Assembly: GCA_017525525.1 (NCBI GenBank)
Contig: JAFXSQ010000061.1
Coordinates: 1-44,363 of the forward strand
DNA length: 44,363 nt
Source of the DNA: Lachnospiraceae bacterium
GTDB taxonomy: Bacteria > Bacillota > Clostridia > Lachnospirales > Lachnospiraceae
Reading direction: 5' to 3'
Below the pieces are notes generated by a model that did no database searches, had not been told where the DNA came from, and was given only the letters and a program-made list of their open reading frames with translations. The position numbers and the translations under genes were made by a program. Shown here one piece after another: positions 30,055 to 39,695 of this stretch (positions are counted from its first letter, which is position 1; every line of letters starts with the position of its first letter).

Positions 30055-30831
30055 ATGAGATTTGTAGCAGGATACCATACGGATGTCGGCACGACAAAGG
30101 AGACCAATCAGGATTCGCTTTCGATAAAGATAGTCGATACTCCTGACGGCATGGTCTGCTTTGCGGTTGTCTGCGACGGAATGGGAGGGCTTGCGAAGGG
30201 AGAATTGGCCAGCAAGGAAGTTATCTTCGCCATGTCCGAGTGGTTCGACGGTACATTTCTCTATGAAGTCGAGAGAGGAAGCTTTGATGAGGATTCTCTT
30301 ATAAATGAGTGGAATGACATCATTCAGGAGCAGAATATCCGCCTTTCGCGATACGGAAAGAGAAACGGTTTCCAGCTTGGCACCACCATTACGGCGATGC
30401 TGATATACAAGAACCAGTATTACATAGTGCATGTCGGTGACAGCAGGGCCTACAGGCTTACGGATGCATGCGTTCAGCTTACCAAGGACCAGACCTTGGT
30501 TCAGCGCGAGGTTGATGCGGGAAGACTTGACCCGAGAAGGGTGGAGAGCGATCCGAGAAGGAGCATACTCCTTCAGTGTGTGGGCGCTTCTCCGGTGGTT
30601 GAGCCGGATTTTATGAAGGGTAAGGTTACTCCGGATTCGGTTTACATGCTTTGCTCGGATGGCTTCAGGCACCATATCAGCGACATGGAGATAATAAACA
30701 GCCTCGGTCCCGCAACGGTTTACGGTGAGACCGAGATAAGCGAAAATATAAGAAAACTGACCGAGCTTGACATGCAGAGGAGAGAGACCGACAACATTAC
30801 GGCGCTCGCGGTCAGGGTTTTTGAGGTATAG
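30055..30831 (+). CDS. PP2C-family Ser/Thr protein phosphatase
   Basis: 258 residues. PP2C motifs: TKETNQDSL (the metal-binding Asp), FAVVCDGMGG, GTTITAMLI, YIVHVGDSRAYRL, YMLCSDGFRHHISD and RETDNITALAV. It is soluble, manganese dependent and removes phosphates from Ser/Thr, opposing the kinase encoded 3 bases downstream. GAGGGG precedes ATG 30055. Kinase-phosphatase pairs of this kind are PrkC-PrpC like in Firmicutes, but here the operon adds FHA proteins and surface proteins rather than the usual rsgA/rpe genes. Confidence 0.95.
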   Translation: MRFVAGYHTDVGTTKETNQDSLSIKIVDTPDGMVCFAVVCDGMGGLAKGELASKEVIFAMSEWFDGTFLYEVERGSFDEDSLINEWNDIIQEQNIRLSRYGKRNGFQLGTTITAMLIYKNQYYIVHVGDSRAYRLTDACVQLTKDQTLVQREVDAGRLDPRRVESDPRRSILLQCVGASPVVEPDFMKGKVTPDSVYMLCSDGFRHHISDMEIINSLGPATVYGETEISENIRKLTELDMQRRETDNITALAVRVFEV

Positions 30832-30834
30832 TTT

Positions 30835-32946
30835 ATGACAGCGGAAGGTACCATATTAGACGGAAAATACGAAATATGGAAAGAAGTCGGACGCGGAGGC
30901 ATGTCCATCGTTTATCTTGCCCGTGATAAGAGGCTAAATAAACAGTGGGCGGTAAAGGAGATCAAGAACGACGGAAGCAAGTCCACCGAAACTCTGCTTA
31001 AAGGACTTGAGCGTGAGGCCAACATCTTAAAGAATGTTGACCATCCGGTTCTGCCGAGGATAGTCGATATCATAGACCAAAACGGCGTAATCTATGTCGT
31101 TATGGACTTTATCGAGGGCGTGACCATAAGCGACAGACTTAAGGAAGAGGGTGCGCAGCCGCAGGAGCTTGTAATCGAGTGGGGCTTGCAGCTTGCATCT
31201 GCGCTTGATTATCTTCACAACATGAAGCCGCCGGTTATCTACCGTGATATGAAGCCTTCGAATGTCATGATCAAGCCGGAGGGAGGAGTCAAGCTTATAG
31301 ACTTCGGAACGGCAAAGGAATATGTGATTGAGAATAACGCCGATACAACCGCGCTCGGAACCAGAGGCTACGCTGCGCCCGAACAGTTCGGCGATTCAAA
31401 GGGACACGGCATCTACAATACGGATGCAAGGACCGATATATATAACCTGGGCGCAACGCTTTATCACGTGGTTACGGGCATGAATCCCTGTGAGCCGCCT
31501 TATGAGATAAAGCCTATAAGGGAGTGGAACCCGAAGCTTTCTTCAGGTCTTGAGAAGATACTCTTAAAATGCACGCAGCCCAATCCGGACGACAGGTACC
31601 AGAGCTGCAAGGAGCTCATGTACGCTTTGGAGCACTATAGGGAGCTTGATGACGAGTACAGAAAGAAGGACAAGAAATCTCTTGCCCTCTTCACGGGAGC
31701 TGTTGTATTGAGCCTTATCTGCGGCGGCGTGGCATTGTACGGGCGTAAAGGTATCTTAAGGGAGAGACTTAACAACTACAATAATTATGTTGAGACCGGA
31801 GATTCGGCCCGTTATGTGGACAACGACTTGAAGGCCGCGGCTGATTATTATAAGAAGGCCTTTGAACTTGAACCGGATGAGACGGAAGCTTATTTGAAAT
31901 ATATTCAGACTTATATAGATTCCGAGAATGAGTTAAGCGAGGGCGCAAGCAAGCAGCTCGACATCAATCAGGGACTTGGCATAATTGCCAACAGAATCAA
32001 GTCGGGAAGCGGCGGAGTTGACAAGAACAACGCGGTTCTTTACAAGCTTGCGCTTACCTACTTTGATGAACTCGGAGATTATAAAACCGCTATAAAATAC
32101 CTTAGTATGGTGGACAAGACCGATGAGGAGTACGGTAAGCTTGCTGATTATTACAATTCCGTAGCGACCATTCTTTCCACAACAAATGTGGATGCGGGCG
32201 GTCTTATCGACAGCGTTAACAGCTTTGCCGACTATAACTCAAAGAATTACACCAACCAGAATGCCGAGAAGTTCTTCAACTACAAGATAATCGGCAGGAT
32301 ATATGCGACTTATATTACCGAAGACGGTGTGGCCGAGAAGGCGGAACAGGTTATGGCCAAGGCCGTCGAGGATTTAGACGAGTATACCGGCAACGAGATA
32401 AATCCGAATGAGTATTACTACGCATTCTATGACAATCTGGTTACCATATACGGCGAGCTCGGAAGACAGAGCGCGGATGAGATAAGCAAGCAGTCTAATT
32501 ATGCGCTTGCCATAGGCTATGCGCAGGAATTCATCAATATCCTGGATATTGTTGCGTACGGAAATGAGGAAGTGGGCATAGGTCTCGATTATGACAACGC
32601 TCTCAATACGGCTTATTACAATAAGATGGCGTTTATCGCGAACTGTTACAAGCAGGTCGGTGAATTTGACAATGTGTACGCGACTTATACCGAGGCCGAG
32701 AAGAAGCTCGGCAAGAACAATGTCATGTCCAATAAGATTTTCGCCGATCATCTTGACACTGTATTCACACAGTGTGAGCTTAAGGAGCAGGATCCCACGA
32801 AATGGGCCAAGAACATAAAGAGCGACACCGAGTATCTGATCTCGGTATATGATGACGGGCTTGATGTGAAGGATATCGAATCAAACAAGACTTGGAAGAA
32901 ACGCAAGGAAACGGTTGAGCTTGTGAAGGAATCCATGGGTAAATAA
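30835..32946 (+). CDS. Transmembrane Ser/Thr protein kinase with TPR-like outer region
   Basis: 703 residues. Kinase domain at 13-265: glycine loop VGRGGMSIVYLAR, Lys 41 in AVKEIK, catalytic YRDMKPSN (Asp 138, Tyr in place of His) and metal site DFG (Asp 156), then GTRGYAAPEQF. A membrane helix (about 283-302) leads to some 400 residues outside, with repeated helical, TPR-like segments (AADYYKKAFELEPDETEAY, then several Tyr-rich ones). PASTA repeats of PrkC are absent, so it does not sense peptidoglycan that way. ATG 30835 starts 3 bases after the phosphatase stop, so the two are co-expressed. Confidence 0.93.
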   Translation: MTAEGTILDGKYEIWKEVGRGGMSIVYLARDKRLNKQWAVKEIKNDGSKSTETLLKGLEREANILKNVDHPVLPRIVDIIDQNGVIYVVMDFIEGVTISDRLKEEGAQPQELVIEWGLQLASALDYLHNMKPPVIYRDMKPSNVMIKPEGGVKLIDFGTAKEYVIENNADTTALGTRGYAAPEQFGDSKGHGIYNTDARTDIYNLGATLYHVVTGMNPCEPPYEIKPIREWNPKLSSGLEKILLKCTQPNPDDRYQSCKELMYALEHYRELDDEYRKKDKKSLALFTGAVVLSLICGGVALYGRKGILRERLNNYNNYVETGDSARYVDNDLKAAADYYKKAFELEPDETEAYLKYIQTYIDSENELSEGASKQLDINQGLGIIANRIKSGSGGVDKNNAVLYKLALTYFDELGDYKTAIKYLSMVDKTDEEYGKLADYYNSVATILSTTNVDAGGLIDSVNSFADYNSKNYTNQNAEKFFNYKIIGRIYATYITEDGVAEKAEQVMAKAVEDLDEYTGNEINPNEYYYAFYDNLVTIYGELGRQSADEISKQSNYALAIGYAQEFINILDIVAYGNEEVGIGLDYDNALNTAYYNKMAFIANCYKQVGEFDNVYATYTEAEKKLGKNNVMSNKIFADHLDTVFTQCELKEQDPTKWAKNIKSDTEYLISVYDDGLDVKDIESNKTWKKRKETVELVKESMGK

Positions 32947-32968
32947 GACGATTGGAGAGTGATCTTAA

Positions 32969-33781
32969 TTGACAAGTGTATATGATGTATGCTTCTACGG
33001 CGGCTTAACCCTCTCCGGAGTATTCCTGATCACGGCGGTAGTGCTCTTCTTCGTGCTTAAGATACCGAAGGTTATAGGAGATCTGACCGGAAGCACGGCG
33101 CGAAGAAAGATAAGGGAGATGAAGGCTCACGCAGAGAGCATCACTCTTGATAAGAGCGTTACCAGAAAAGAACAGGCAAAGTATTATAATGTAGGAACGG
33201 GCAAGATTACGGTCAAGGAGTCTAAGGCTCCCGCACAGTCGAAGTCCAGGAAGAAAAAGATTGTCGGTCAGGTTACGGAATCGGGAACTCTTATTCCGAC
33301 TGTCCCGGAGGAAAATATTCCGGCTTCCGCTCAGAAGGCATTCTCGAAAGTACAGTTGTCAGGGCAAAATGCGGGACAGGATGACGTTCAGCCATCGGCG
33401 CAGGCTAATAATTCCGGCAATGGACAACCCCTTGAGGATATAACCGAGGTGCTCGGCGCAGGAAGATTCGCGGATACGGAGGCCAAGACAGAGGTTCTCT
33501 CCTTCGGTGGTGATGATTTGGACAACTTTGGCGACGGAGATGCCGCAACAGAGGTTCTCTCATCAAGCTACGATGATGATATCGATGATTACAGAATGGG
33601 CGACGACAGCGCAACCGATGTATTGAGGTCTGATGTTGCGGCGCCGAATTACGCGGATGCGGATTATGGTGCTGAGGAAACAAGCGCGACAAAGAAGAGG
33701 ACATTTGACAAGCCGGTCAGCCGGCCGGGCTTTACGGTGCTTATGGATGTAATGCTTATCCATACGCAGGATACCATATAA
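32969..33781 (+). CDS. Membrane protein with four T-[E/D]-V-L motifs, probable kinase target
   Basis: 270 residues; TTG start at 32969 (GGAGAG 11 bases upstream; no ATG fits). One membrane helix at about 10-31 is followed by a basic stretch, a Lys/Ser/Ala region and an acidic tail. The tail holds four like motifs: ITEVL (T159), KTEVL (T174), ATEVL (T194) and ATDVL (T216), each in an acidic setting. FHA domains read pT and the +3 residue, often Asp, Ile or Leu, so these are credible docking sites for the two FHA proteins once the kinase has acted. No domain recognised. The tail should be cytoplasmic, as needed for that. Confidence 0.75.
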   Translation: MTSVYDVCFYGGLTLSGVFLITAVVLFFVLKIPKVIGDLTGSTARRKIREMKAHAESITLDKSVTRKEQAKYYNVGTGKITVKESKAPAQSKSRKKKIVGQVTESGTLIPTVPEENIPASAQKAFSKVQLSGQNAGQDDVQPSAQANNSGNGQPLEDITEVLGAGRFADTEAKTEVLSFGGDDLDNFGDGDAATEVLSSSYDDDIDDYRMGDDSATDVLRSDVAAPNYADADYGAEETSATKKRTFDKPVSRPGFTVLMDVMLIHTQDTI

Positions 33782-33798
33782 AAGGAGGGGCAAAAAGT

Positions 33799-36700
33799 AT
33801 GGGTAGATTATTATCGAAGACAAGTTCATCAAAGAAAATAATTGCGCTGCTGCTTGCGCTTCTCCTGGTTGTTACACCCCTCGTGTCATACCTTGGAAGA
33901 GGAAGCAAGGCAGAGGGCAGCGCCGTTCAGGGAATTGAGCTTTCCTCCGAGACGGCGGCGGTTACACTGAAGAAAGAGGCGGAAGTGACCGAGGAACCTT
34001 CCGAAGAGGAGGAAACAAAGTATGTATATTCGCTTGAAGCTTCGGCTGTTAGCGAGAAGAAGATAGTTATCCCGGATTTTACATCCGAGGGACAGCTCTT
34101 TACCTGCGCGCTCCCGGCTGAATTAAGCGTGGGATTTGGCGAGACCGGACTTGACGAGAGCTCTGTTACCTCAAAGGAGATAAGGGTAGTGATTGCGCCG
34201 GATGCGGAGGCAAATCCCTTAGAACTCGATGAGGCAGCTACTGACTTTACTCTCGCGGGCGGCGAGGTTGTGTACCTCCTTGCCTGTGTGGATCTCGTTG
34301 AGGCCGATGAAGAGCTTAAAACCGTTGTAGGCAAGTACACCGTGTCAAAGGAGGATATTGCTCTTTCGGGAATTCTTTCGTGGACCGACGGTGTGGGAAC
34401 CGGAGTTGCCGATGAGATAAACGGCACGGATATAAGATGGTTTACAAACAACACTCTTACACTTACCGGAGTTTCCCTTCCTGAGGCAGCGGATGCAATC
34501 TACGCCGCCAAGATATTATACGGACAGGGACTTAATCCGGCAAATGCCAAGGCTACGTCGGAGTCGGCTACATTTTCGGAGCTCAAGGTGTTCAGAAACA
34601 CTTACGGTTACGCAGATGTTGCGGTCGGTGACAAGGTAAAGGGAGCACCGTTGATTACGGCTGTTCAGGCGCGCATCGATATGACGGCGCCAACCATAAC
34701 TCTGAGTCTTGCGGACGGAGAGAAGGGTACATTTGCGGATAATATACTTTATGACTCGCCGAACGTGTCTGACAGGTTCATGATATCGGTTACGGATGAC
34801 AGCGGATTAAAGGGCAGCGTGACCTTTGACGGCACGTCTCTCTCGAGCGCAAGCATGTCAGAGGACGGCACGACTTATGTCTATACAAAGGATGTCAGAG
34901 TAGGAACCTCGGAGAAGACCATAACGATAAGCGCATCCGATAAGGCGGGAAACAGGGGCCAGGATGTGACCATAAGGGTTATCCCGGTTGACAAGGAGCT
35001 TAAGTTTACTGTGGTTCCTTCGTACAGCGACCTGAATGTAAATGAGGACGGCCAGACAAACAAGAGGCCGGGCGTTACATTTGCCGCGTCATCGGGCAGC
35101 AGTCTTGCTTCGTATGTTATTAAGAACGGGGAGGATGTGATTGTCGACGGCGCATTTACCAACGTAACGCAGCTTGCAAACGGCAATTACGTATCGGAGA
35201 TAGCAAGCCTGAAGGTGCCGGCTTCAAATGTTAATACATTTAACTTCACGGGACTTACCATAACGGTTACGGATGCTTCGGGCGCAGTGATTAGCTCGTC
35301 GCTTCCGGATGAGTTTGTGTTCGATGCGACAAAGCCGGTGATAGACGGTCCGAAGCTTCAGAAGAAGGGCAAGGACGGAAAGTGGACGGATGTCGGAGCA
35401 AGCGAGGCAGAGGGCACAAGCGTTAAGATTAACCCCGATCTTGGCTTTGATTACAGATATGCGGCAACCGTTACCGATGAGGGAAATAATTTAAAGACTA
35501 TAGAGGCGTTCTTCGGCGATGAGGCCGTGGAGCTTGAAAGCGACGGCAAGGGCGGCTACTCATACGCGGTTGATCCCGATACATTGACAAAGGATGCGAA
35601 GGTATTTTCCATGAGGGCGACCGACAAGGCCGGCAATTCTACCGGAAAGAACCCGAAGGAAGCGCAGCTTAAGGTCAAGATTGCGGATACTGCTTTGAAG
35701 CTTTCGCTTGCGGCCGTTTACAGCGATGCGGACTGCACCAAGAAGATAAGCTTGAAGACGGCAAGCGATTTTACTTACAAGAATAAATCAATCTACGTGA
35801 AGATAGAGGCTTCTTCGGGAAGAGAGATCAATTCCGTGAAGGTAACTGCGGATTCGGGCAACGCAACTGCCACGAAGTTTGATAAGAAGCTTGTTGTATT
35901 AAGTGATGAGGTCGAGAAGAGATACACCTATTCACAGGTGTTCGAGATACCGCCGAAGGTTAAGAACAACGGTTTTGAGAACCTTACGGTGACTGTTAAG
36001 GACTCAAAGGAGGAGGTAAGCGATACCTTAGGCAACCTGTTCTACGATGCGACAAAGCCGAGGCTTGAGGTTAAGGCGACTACGGGCTGGACAAACGATC
36101 CGGTGGTTGAATACACTATTACCTCCGGAAGCGCCGCGCAGGAGTCCGAGCTTGCAAGCGGACGATACGAGACCTACGGTGGCGTCGAGGACAATGAGGA
36201 GGACTTAACACCGGTAAAGGGTATCATCAATGGTAGGTTTACCGGCGCGCAGGTTCCGCAGTCCATATCAAGAGACGGTACAACCTATACATTTACGGCT
36301 ATAGACAAGGCCGGAAATGAACTCGACAGCAACAATACGGTTACGGTTTACTACGATGCGACAGCTCCGGTTATCGATGCGGTAAGTATAAACGGTGAGC
36401 CCATAACTGTAGCGAGAAAGCCTCTTAACACAGAGGTAAATGTAAATGTCAGCATGTACGATAACCTGACCCTGGGAAGGATAGAGGCAAGGATTACGGG
36501 ACCTGACGGTAAGGAATATGTGACCTGTGACGAGAACCTCAATACTTTGGAGCGTGAGCTTGAGAAGAGCTTTACGGTTAAGACTGCAGACGGCGACACG
36601 AGCCTTAAGGACGGAAACTATAAGATGAAGCTTACGGTTTATGACCTTGCCGGCAACGCATCGAATGTGATAACCGGAAAGTTCGCTGTTGACAAGACCG

Positions 36701-38553
36701 CGCCGGTTGTGACGGGCAAGATTACCGGAGGTACAACAGGCGGCTTCTCGCCGATGACCAACTACGACGGCAGCGCAAGAGATTATTATTACTCGAGCGC
36801 AGTCAGCATGCAGTTTACACATTTCGATAAGAATATGTCTTTGGTTACCGTTACGGATAACGGAGTTGTAAAGGACGTAGCCTGGACGCAGGCAGGAAAG
36901 AGCTTAAGCACCGGTACATGTGATATCTCCGGAGAGGGATATCATTCGGTTGTAATAAGCGCTGTGGATGCAGCGGGCAACAGGGCAGAGGATATGACGG
37001 TTGAGTTCGTGATAGACACGATCGCGCCTACTGTTTCTGTACTGATGAACTCGCTCAATCCTTATCAGGAGAGCGCAGGCAAGCTGATGATGACACAGAA
37101 TACGAGCGTCCTTGCGCAAAGTGTTGATACTAATGTTAACAAGCTTGTATACAGGATAAGCACGCAGTATCCGGGTTCGGGAGCAAGTGTTTCGGACTAT
37201 GCGGATGCAGCGGCAGAGAACCTGTTTGGCTTTACGGATGAGGCAGACTATATACTCAGCGTGTATGCAGTCGATATGGCGGGCAACAAGGGCGCCGAGA
37301 GAACGGTAACCTTCCGTATAGATAAGGCGGCGCCGGTACTCTCGATAGGCGGAGCGGGCGCAAGCGGCGCTATAGCCGAGCCGGGCACGGTAAGCTTTAC
37401 CATAGAAGAAAGCTTTTTCATGGATGCTGAGGGAACGATAAGCATATACAGGACAGCCGGAGACGGTATGGGCGAGAGCCTGTACAAGACCATTTCGGTT
37501 AAGCCGACCTCTAGGACGAGCACGATTTCGGAGACCTTGTCCGAGACAGGAAAGTACCGCATGGAGTTCACCGCAAAGGATGCAGCCGGACACGATGCTT
37601 CAACCAATGCCGCGCTCATCATAGATACGGATGCTCCGGTTATTACGATAGAGAATATCAGCAATTACGATAAGACCAAAGAAGATGTTGCGCTGAATAT
37701 ATCAGTGAGCGATTCATTTAACTCATCAAAGAGCGTGACTATATCCGGTACAAGGACCGACATCAACGGCGAGAAGACTGCCATTGCATTTGATGATGTA
37801 AATGCGGCGTCGGCGCCGACGGTTATTGAGAAGCTCTTTGCAGAGGACGGTATCTACGACATAACTGTTGTATCAACTGACGCGGCGGGCAATAAGTCCG
37901 AGCAGTCGATACATTTTACCTTAGATAAGACAAAGCCGGTAATCAAGGGGCTAGAGAAGTTCGACGGGCAGACGTTCAAGGAGTTCATCTTCGACATGGA
38001 TTTAGATGAGCTTGTGACCGATCTTACCGTGTGCGACACGCATATGTACCTGAACGGTAGTGAGTACGACGGGTCGGCGAAGGTTGAGGATGGCTCATAC
38101 AAGCTGGTAATCGATTCGACGGACGAGCTCGGACACGAGAATGCGGCACAGATAAGCTTCGAGCTTGACACCAAGGGTCCTGTATTCATAGTGACCGGTG
38201 TTGAGAAGGATGAGGTAAGGAATTCCGAATACAACATAAATGTATCGGTTCAGCTTGATGAGGATACCTTGGATGAGGTTGCGCTTAACGGCCAGCCGAT
38301 TGAGATATCAAACGGCAGCGTGTCCATGAAGGTTGCTCAGAAGGGTTCTTATACCATGACCTTGAAGGCGCACGATGAGGCGGGCAATACTTCGGAGGAT
38401 ACCTACGAATTCTTCCTCGGCAGCGAGGCTGAGAAGGAGGAGGCTGAAACCGCAAAGGCCGAATTCCCATGGTGGATAGTGATTGTGGCAGCGGCTGTGG
38501 TTGTATGCGGCGGTATCATCTTAGTTGTGGTAAAGAAGCGTAAAGAGGATTAA
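33799..38553 (+). CDS. Large surface protein with many Ig-like domains, membrane-anchored
   Basis: 1584 residues. Signal peptide at 1-34 (KIIALLLALLLVVTPLVSYL). The body is about a dozen bacterial Ig-like (cadherin/Big-type) domains of about 100 residues, each ending in a strand like DKAGN, DAAGN or DMAGN (for example about 388, 610, 842, 955, 1066, 1163, 1260, 1377 and 1502), and often preceded by FDxTKP or IDTxAP. One membrane helix (about 1556-1578) and a Lys tail anchor it. It could be a cell-wall adhesin or the sensor surface of the kinase operon. AAGGAGGG precedes the ATG, and the gap to the previous gene is 17 bases. It is the last gene of the operon. Confidence 0.88.
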   Translation: MGRLLSKTSSSKKIIALLLALLLVVTPLVSYLGRGSKAEGSAVQGIELSSETAAVTLKKEAEVTEEPSEEEETKYVYSLEASAVSEKKIVIPDFTSEGQLFTCALPAELSVGFGETGLDESSVTSKEIRVVIAPDAEANPLELDEAATDFTLAGGEVVYLLACVDLVEADEELKTVVGKYTVSKEDIALSGILSWTDGVGTGVADEINGTDIRWFTNNTLTLTGVSLPEAADAIYAAKILYGQGLNPANAKATSESATFSELKVFRNTYGYADVAVGDKVKGAPLITAVQARIDMTAPTITLSLADGEKGTFADNILYDSPNVSDRFMISVTDDSGLKGSVTFDGTSLSSASMSEDGTTYVYTKDVRVGTSEKTITISASDKAGNRGQDVTIRVIPVDKELKFTVVPSYSDLNVNEDGQTNKRPGVTFAASSGSSLASYVIKNGEDVIVDGAFTNVTQLANGNYVSEIASLKVPASNVNTFNFTGLTITVTDASGAVISSSLPDEFVFDATKPVIDGPKLQKKGKDGKWTDVGASEAEGTSVKINPDLGFDYRYAATVTDEGNNLKTIEAFFGDEAVELESDGKGGYSYAVDPDTLTKDAKVFSMRATDKAGNSTGKNPKEAQLKVKIADTALKLSLAAVYSDADCTKKISLKTASDFTYKNKSIYVKIEASSGREINSVKVTADSGNATATKFDKKLVVLSDEVEKRYTYSQVFEIPPKVKNNGFENLTVTVKDSKEEVSDTLGNLFYDATKPRLEVKATTGWTNDPVVEYTITSGSAAQESELASGRYETYGGVEDNEEDLTPVKGIINGRFTGAQVPQSISRDGTTYTFTAIDKAGNELDSNNTVTVYYDATAPVIDAVSINGEPITVARKPLNTEVNVNVSMYDNLTLGRIEARITGPDGKEYVTCDENLNTLERELEKSFTVKTADGDTSLKDGNYKMKLTVYDLAGNASNVITGKFAVDKTAPVVTGKITGGTTGGFSPMTNYDGSARDYYYSSAVSMQFTHFDKNMSLVTVTDNGVVKDVAWTQAGKSLSTGTCDISGEGYHSVVISAVDAAGNRAEDMTVEFVIDTIAPTVSVLMNSLNPYQESAGKLMMTQNTSVLAQSVDTNVNKLVYRISTQYPGSGASVSDYADAAAENLFGFTDEADYILSVYAVDMAGNKGAERTVTFRIDKAAPVLSIGGAGASGAIAEPGTVSFTIEESFFMDAEGTISIYRTAGDGMGESLYKTISVKPTSRTSTISETLSETGKYRMEFTAKDAAGHDASTNAALIIDTDAPVITIENISNYDKTKEDVALNISVSDSFNSSKSVTISGTRTDINGEKTAIAFDDVNAASAPTVIEKLFAEDGIYDITVVSTDAAGNKSEQSIHFTLDKTKPVIKGLEKFDGQTFKEFIFDMDLDELVTDLTVCDTHMYLNGSEYDGSAKVEDGSYKLVIDSTDELGHENAAQISFELDTKGPVFIVTGVEKDEVRNSEYNINVSVQLDEDTLDEVALNGQPIEISNGSVSMKVAQKGSYTMTLKAHDEAGNTSEDTYEFFLGSEAEKEEAETAKAEFPWWIVIVAAAVVVCGGIILVVVKKRKED

Positions 38554-38578
38554 TAATTTTGGATAAAGGCGGGGTCGC

Positions 38579-39232
38579 ATGATCAAAGCAGTAGTGTTCG
38601 ATATGGACGGAGTTATAACCGATAGCGAGAAGCTGTACAGAAGGTTTCAGGTTGAGACCGGACTTGAGTATGGCATAGAAGAGGCGAAGATGCACACTAT
38701 CTGCGAGCACATTGCCGGCGGAAATAAGTATACCAACCAGGGCGTATTTCGAAGCTTCGTGGGTGATACTCCCGATTATTGGGAATTCCGCGACAAGGTG
38801 ATGGCCAAGCTTGATCATGAGATTGAAACCAACGGGGTTGAGCTTAAAAAGGGTGTGAAGGAAACCCTGCTTGAGCTTAAAAACCGCGGAATCAAGACTG
38901 CGCTTGCAACTTCTACAAAGATGGAGCGCGCGGAGAAGAATTTGAAGATTAATGATATCTACGAGCTGTTTGACCAGAAGGTCTACGGCGACATGATAGA
39001 ACCGGGAGAGGGTAAACCCAAGCCGTTCATATACCTTAAGGCATGTGAGCTGCTTGGGGAAGCTCCGGCTTCCTCGATGGCTGTCGAGGACTCGGTAAAC
39101 GGACTGATATCAGCTAAGACAGCGGGTCTTTATTCGGTGATGGTAGTGGACTTGATTCCCCCGGGCCCGGCTACGGAGCCTTACGCGGATGAGGTTTTTT
39201 ACGAGATAAAGGATATACTTAAGGTAATATAG
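38579..39232 (+). CDS. HAD-superfamily phosphatase, beta-phosphoglucomutase-like
   Basis: 217 residues. HAD motif I is VVFDMDGVITDSE (Asp 8 nucleophile, Asp 10 acid/base), motif II TSTKMERAEK near 117, motif III Lys in GKPKPFIYLKA, motif IV VEDSVNGLISAKTAG. The alpha-helical cap lies between motifs I and II. Members of this subclass hydrolyse or isomerise sugar phosphates; the substrate is not readable. GGCGGGG lies before the ATG, 25 bases after the Ig-like protein gene, so read-through from that operon is possible. Confidence 0.9.
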   Translation: MIKAVVFDMDGVITDSEKLYRRFQVETGLEYGIEEAKMHTICEHIAGGNKYTNQGVFRSFVGDTPDYWEFRDKVMAKLDHEIETNGVELKKGVKETLLELKNRGIKTALATSTKMERAEKNLKINDIYELFDQKVYGDMIEPGEGKPKPFIYLKACELLGEAPASSMAVEDSVNGLISAKTAGLYSVMVVDLIPPGPATEPYADEVFYEIKDILKVI

Positions 39233-39237
39233 GGATT

Positions 39238-39327
39238 GGTCATGACTTACGCGAAGCGAAGAATCTTAGCTGAGAGAAAATAAAATCAGAGTTGCGGGTC
39301 ATGACTTACGCAAAGCGAAGAATCTTA
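39238..39327. repeat. Two tandem half-copies of the dispersed repeat
   Basis: Copies at 39238-39268 and 39297-39327 each read GGTCATGACTTACGC, one variable base, AAGCGAAGAATCTTA. They are right arms of the repeat at 12374 and 19145 without the left arm, 59 bp apart, in the space between the HAD and PII-like genes. Confidence 0.7.
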
Positions 39328-39347
39328 TTATATATTAGGAGACAAAA

Positions 39348-39695
39348 ATGCATTATTATTTGCTGGTGGTAATTTTAAAGAAACAGGACTTGATCAACGA
39401 CATCTGTCATGAGCTTGCTGAGGCGGGAATACGCGGAGGCACGATAATAGATGGCAAGGGCATGGCAAGTGTCCTCGAGAAGATGGAGGATCTTCCCATC
39501 TTTGGCATGCTCAGGTCTATTCTTGCCGATGATGACGATGACGATATAGTGAGGACGCTGTGGATGGTTATGAATGAGAATGAGCTTGAAACGGCAAGGG
39601 AGGCCATACATGATGTGGCAGGCTTAAATGAGCCGAACAGCGGTATTATGTTCGCTGTTCCCGTGAGCTTCGTGGAAGGATTGGGGGCAAAGTAA
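39348..39695 (+). CDS. PII-like regulatory protein
   Basis: 115 residues with the ferredoxin-like fold pattern of PII proteins (MHYYLLVVILKKQDLINDICHEL; AGIRGGTIIDGKG as the T-loop start; LWMVMNENELETAREAI and GIMFAVPVSFVEGL at the end). It has an acidic DDDDDD stretch at about 62-67 in place of the usual T-loop sequence and no uridylylation Tyr, so it is not a classical GlnB. GGAGA precedes ATG 39348. Its stop is joined directly to the antiporter start at 39696, so the two are made together. PII-like proteins next to transporters often gate them by binding nucleotides. Confidence 0.8.
   Translation: MHYYLLVVILKKQDLINDICHELAEAGIRGGTIIDGKGMASVLEKMEDLPIFGMLRSILADDDDDDIVRTLWMVMNENELETAREAIHDVAGLNEPNSGIMFAVPVSFVEGLGAK

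Noticed and set aside
26471-38553. Type VII secretion locus
   Set aside because: DUF6382 may resemble EssB pseudokinase domains, but there is no EssC ATPase and no WXG100 protein.
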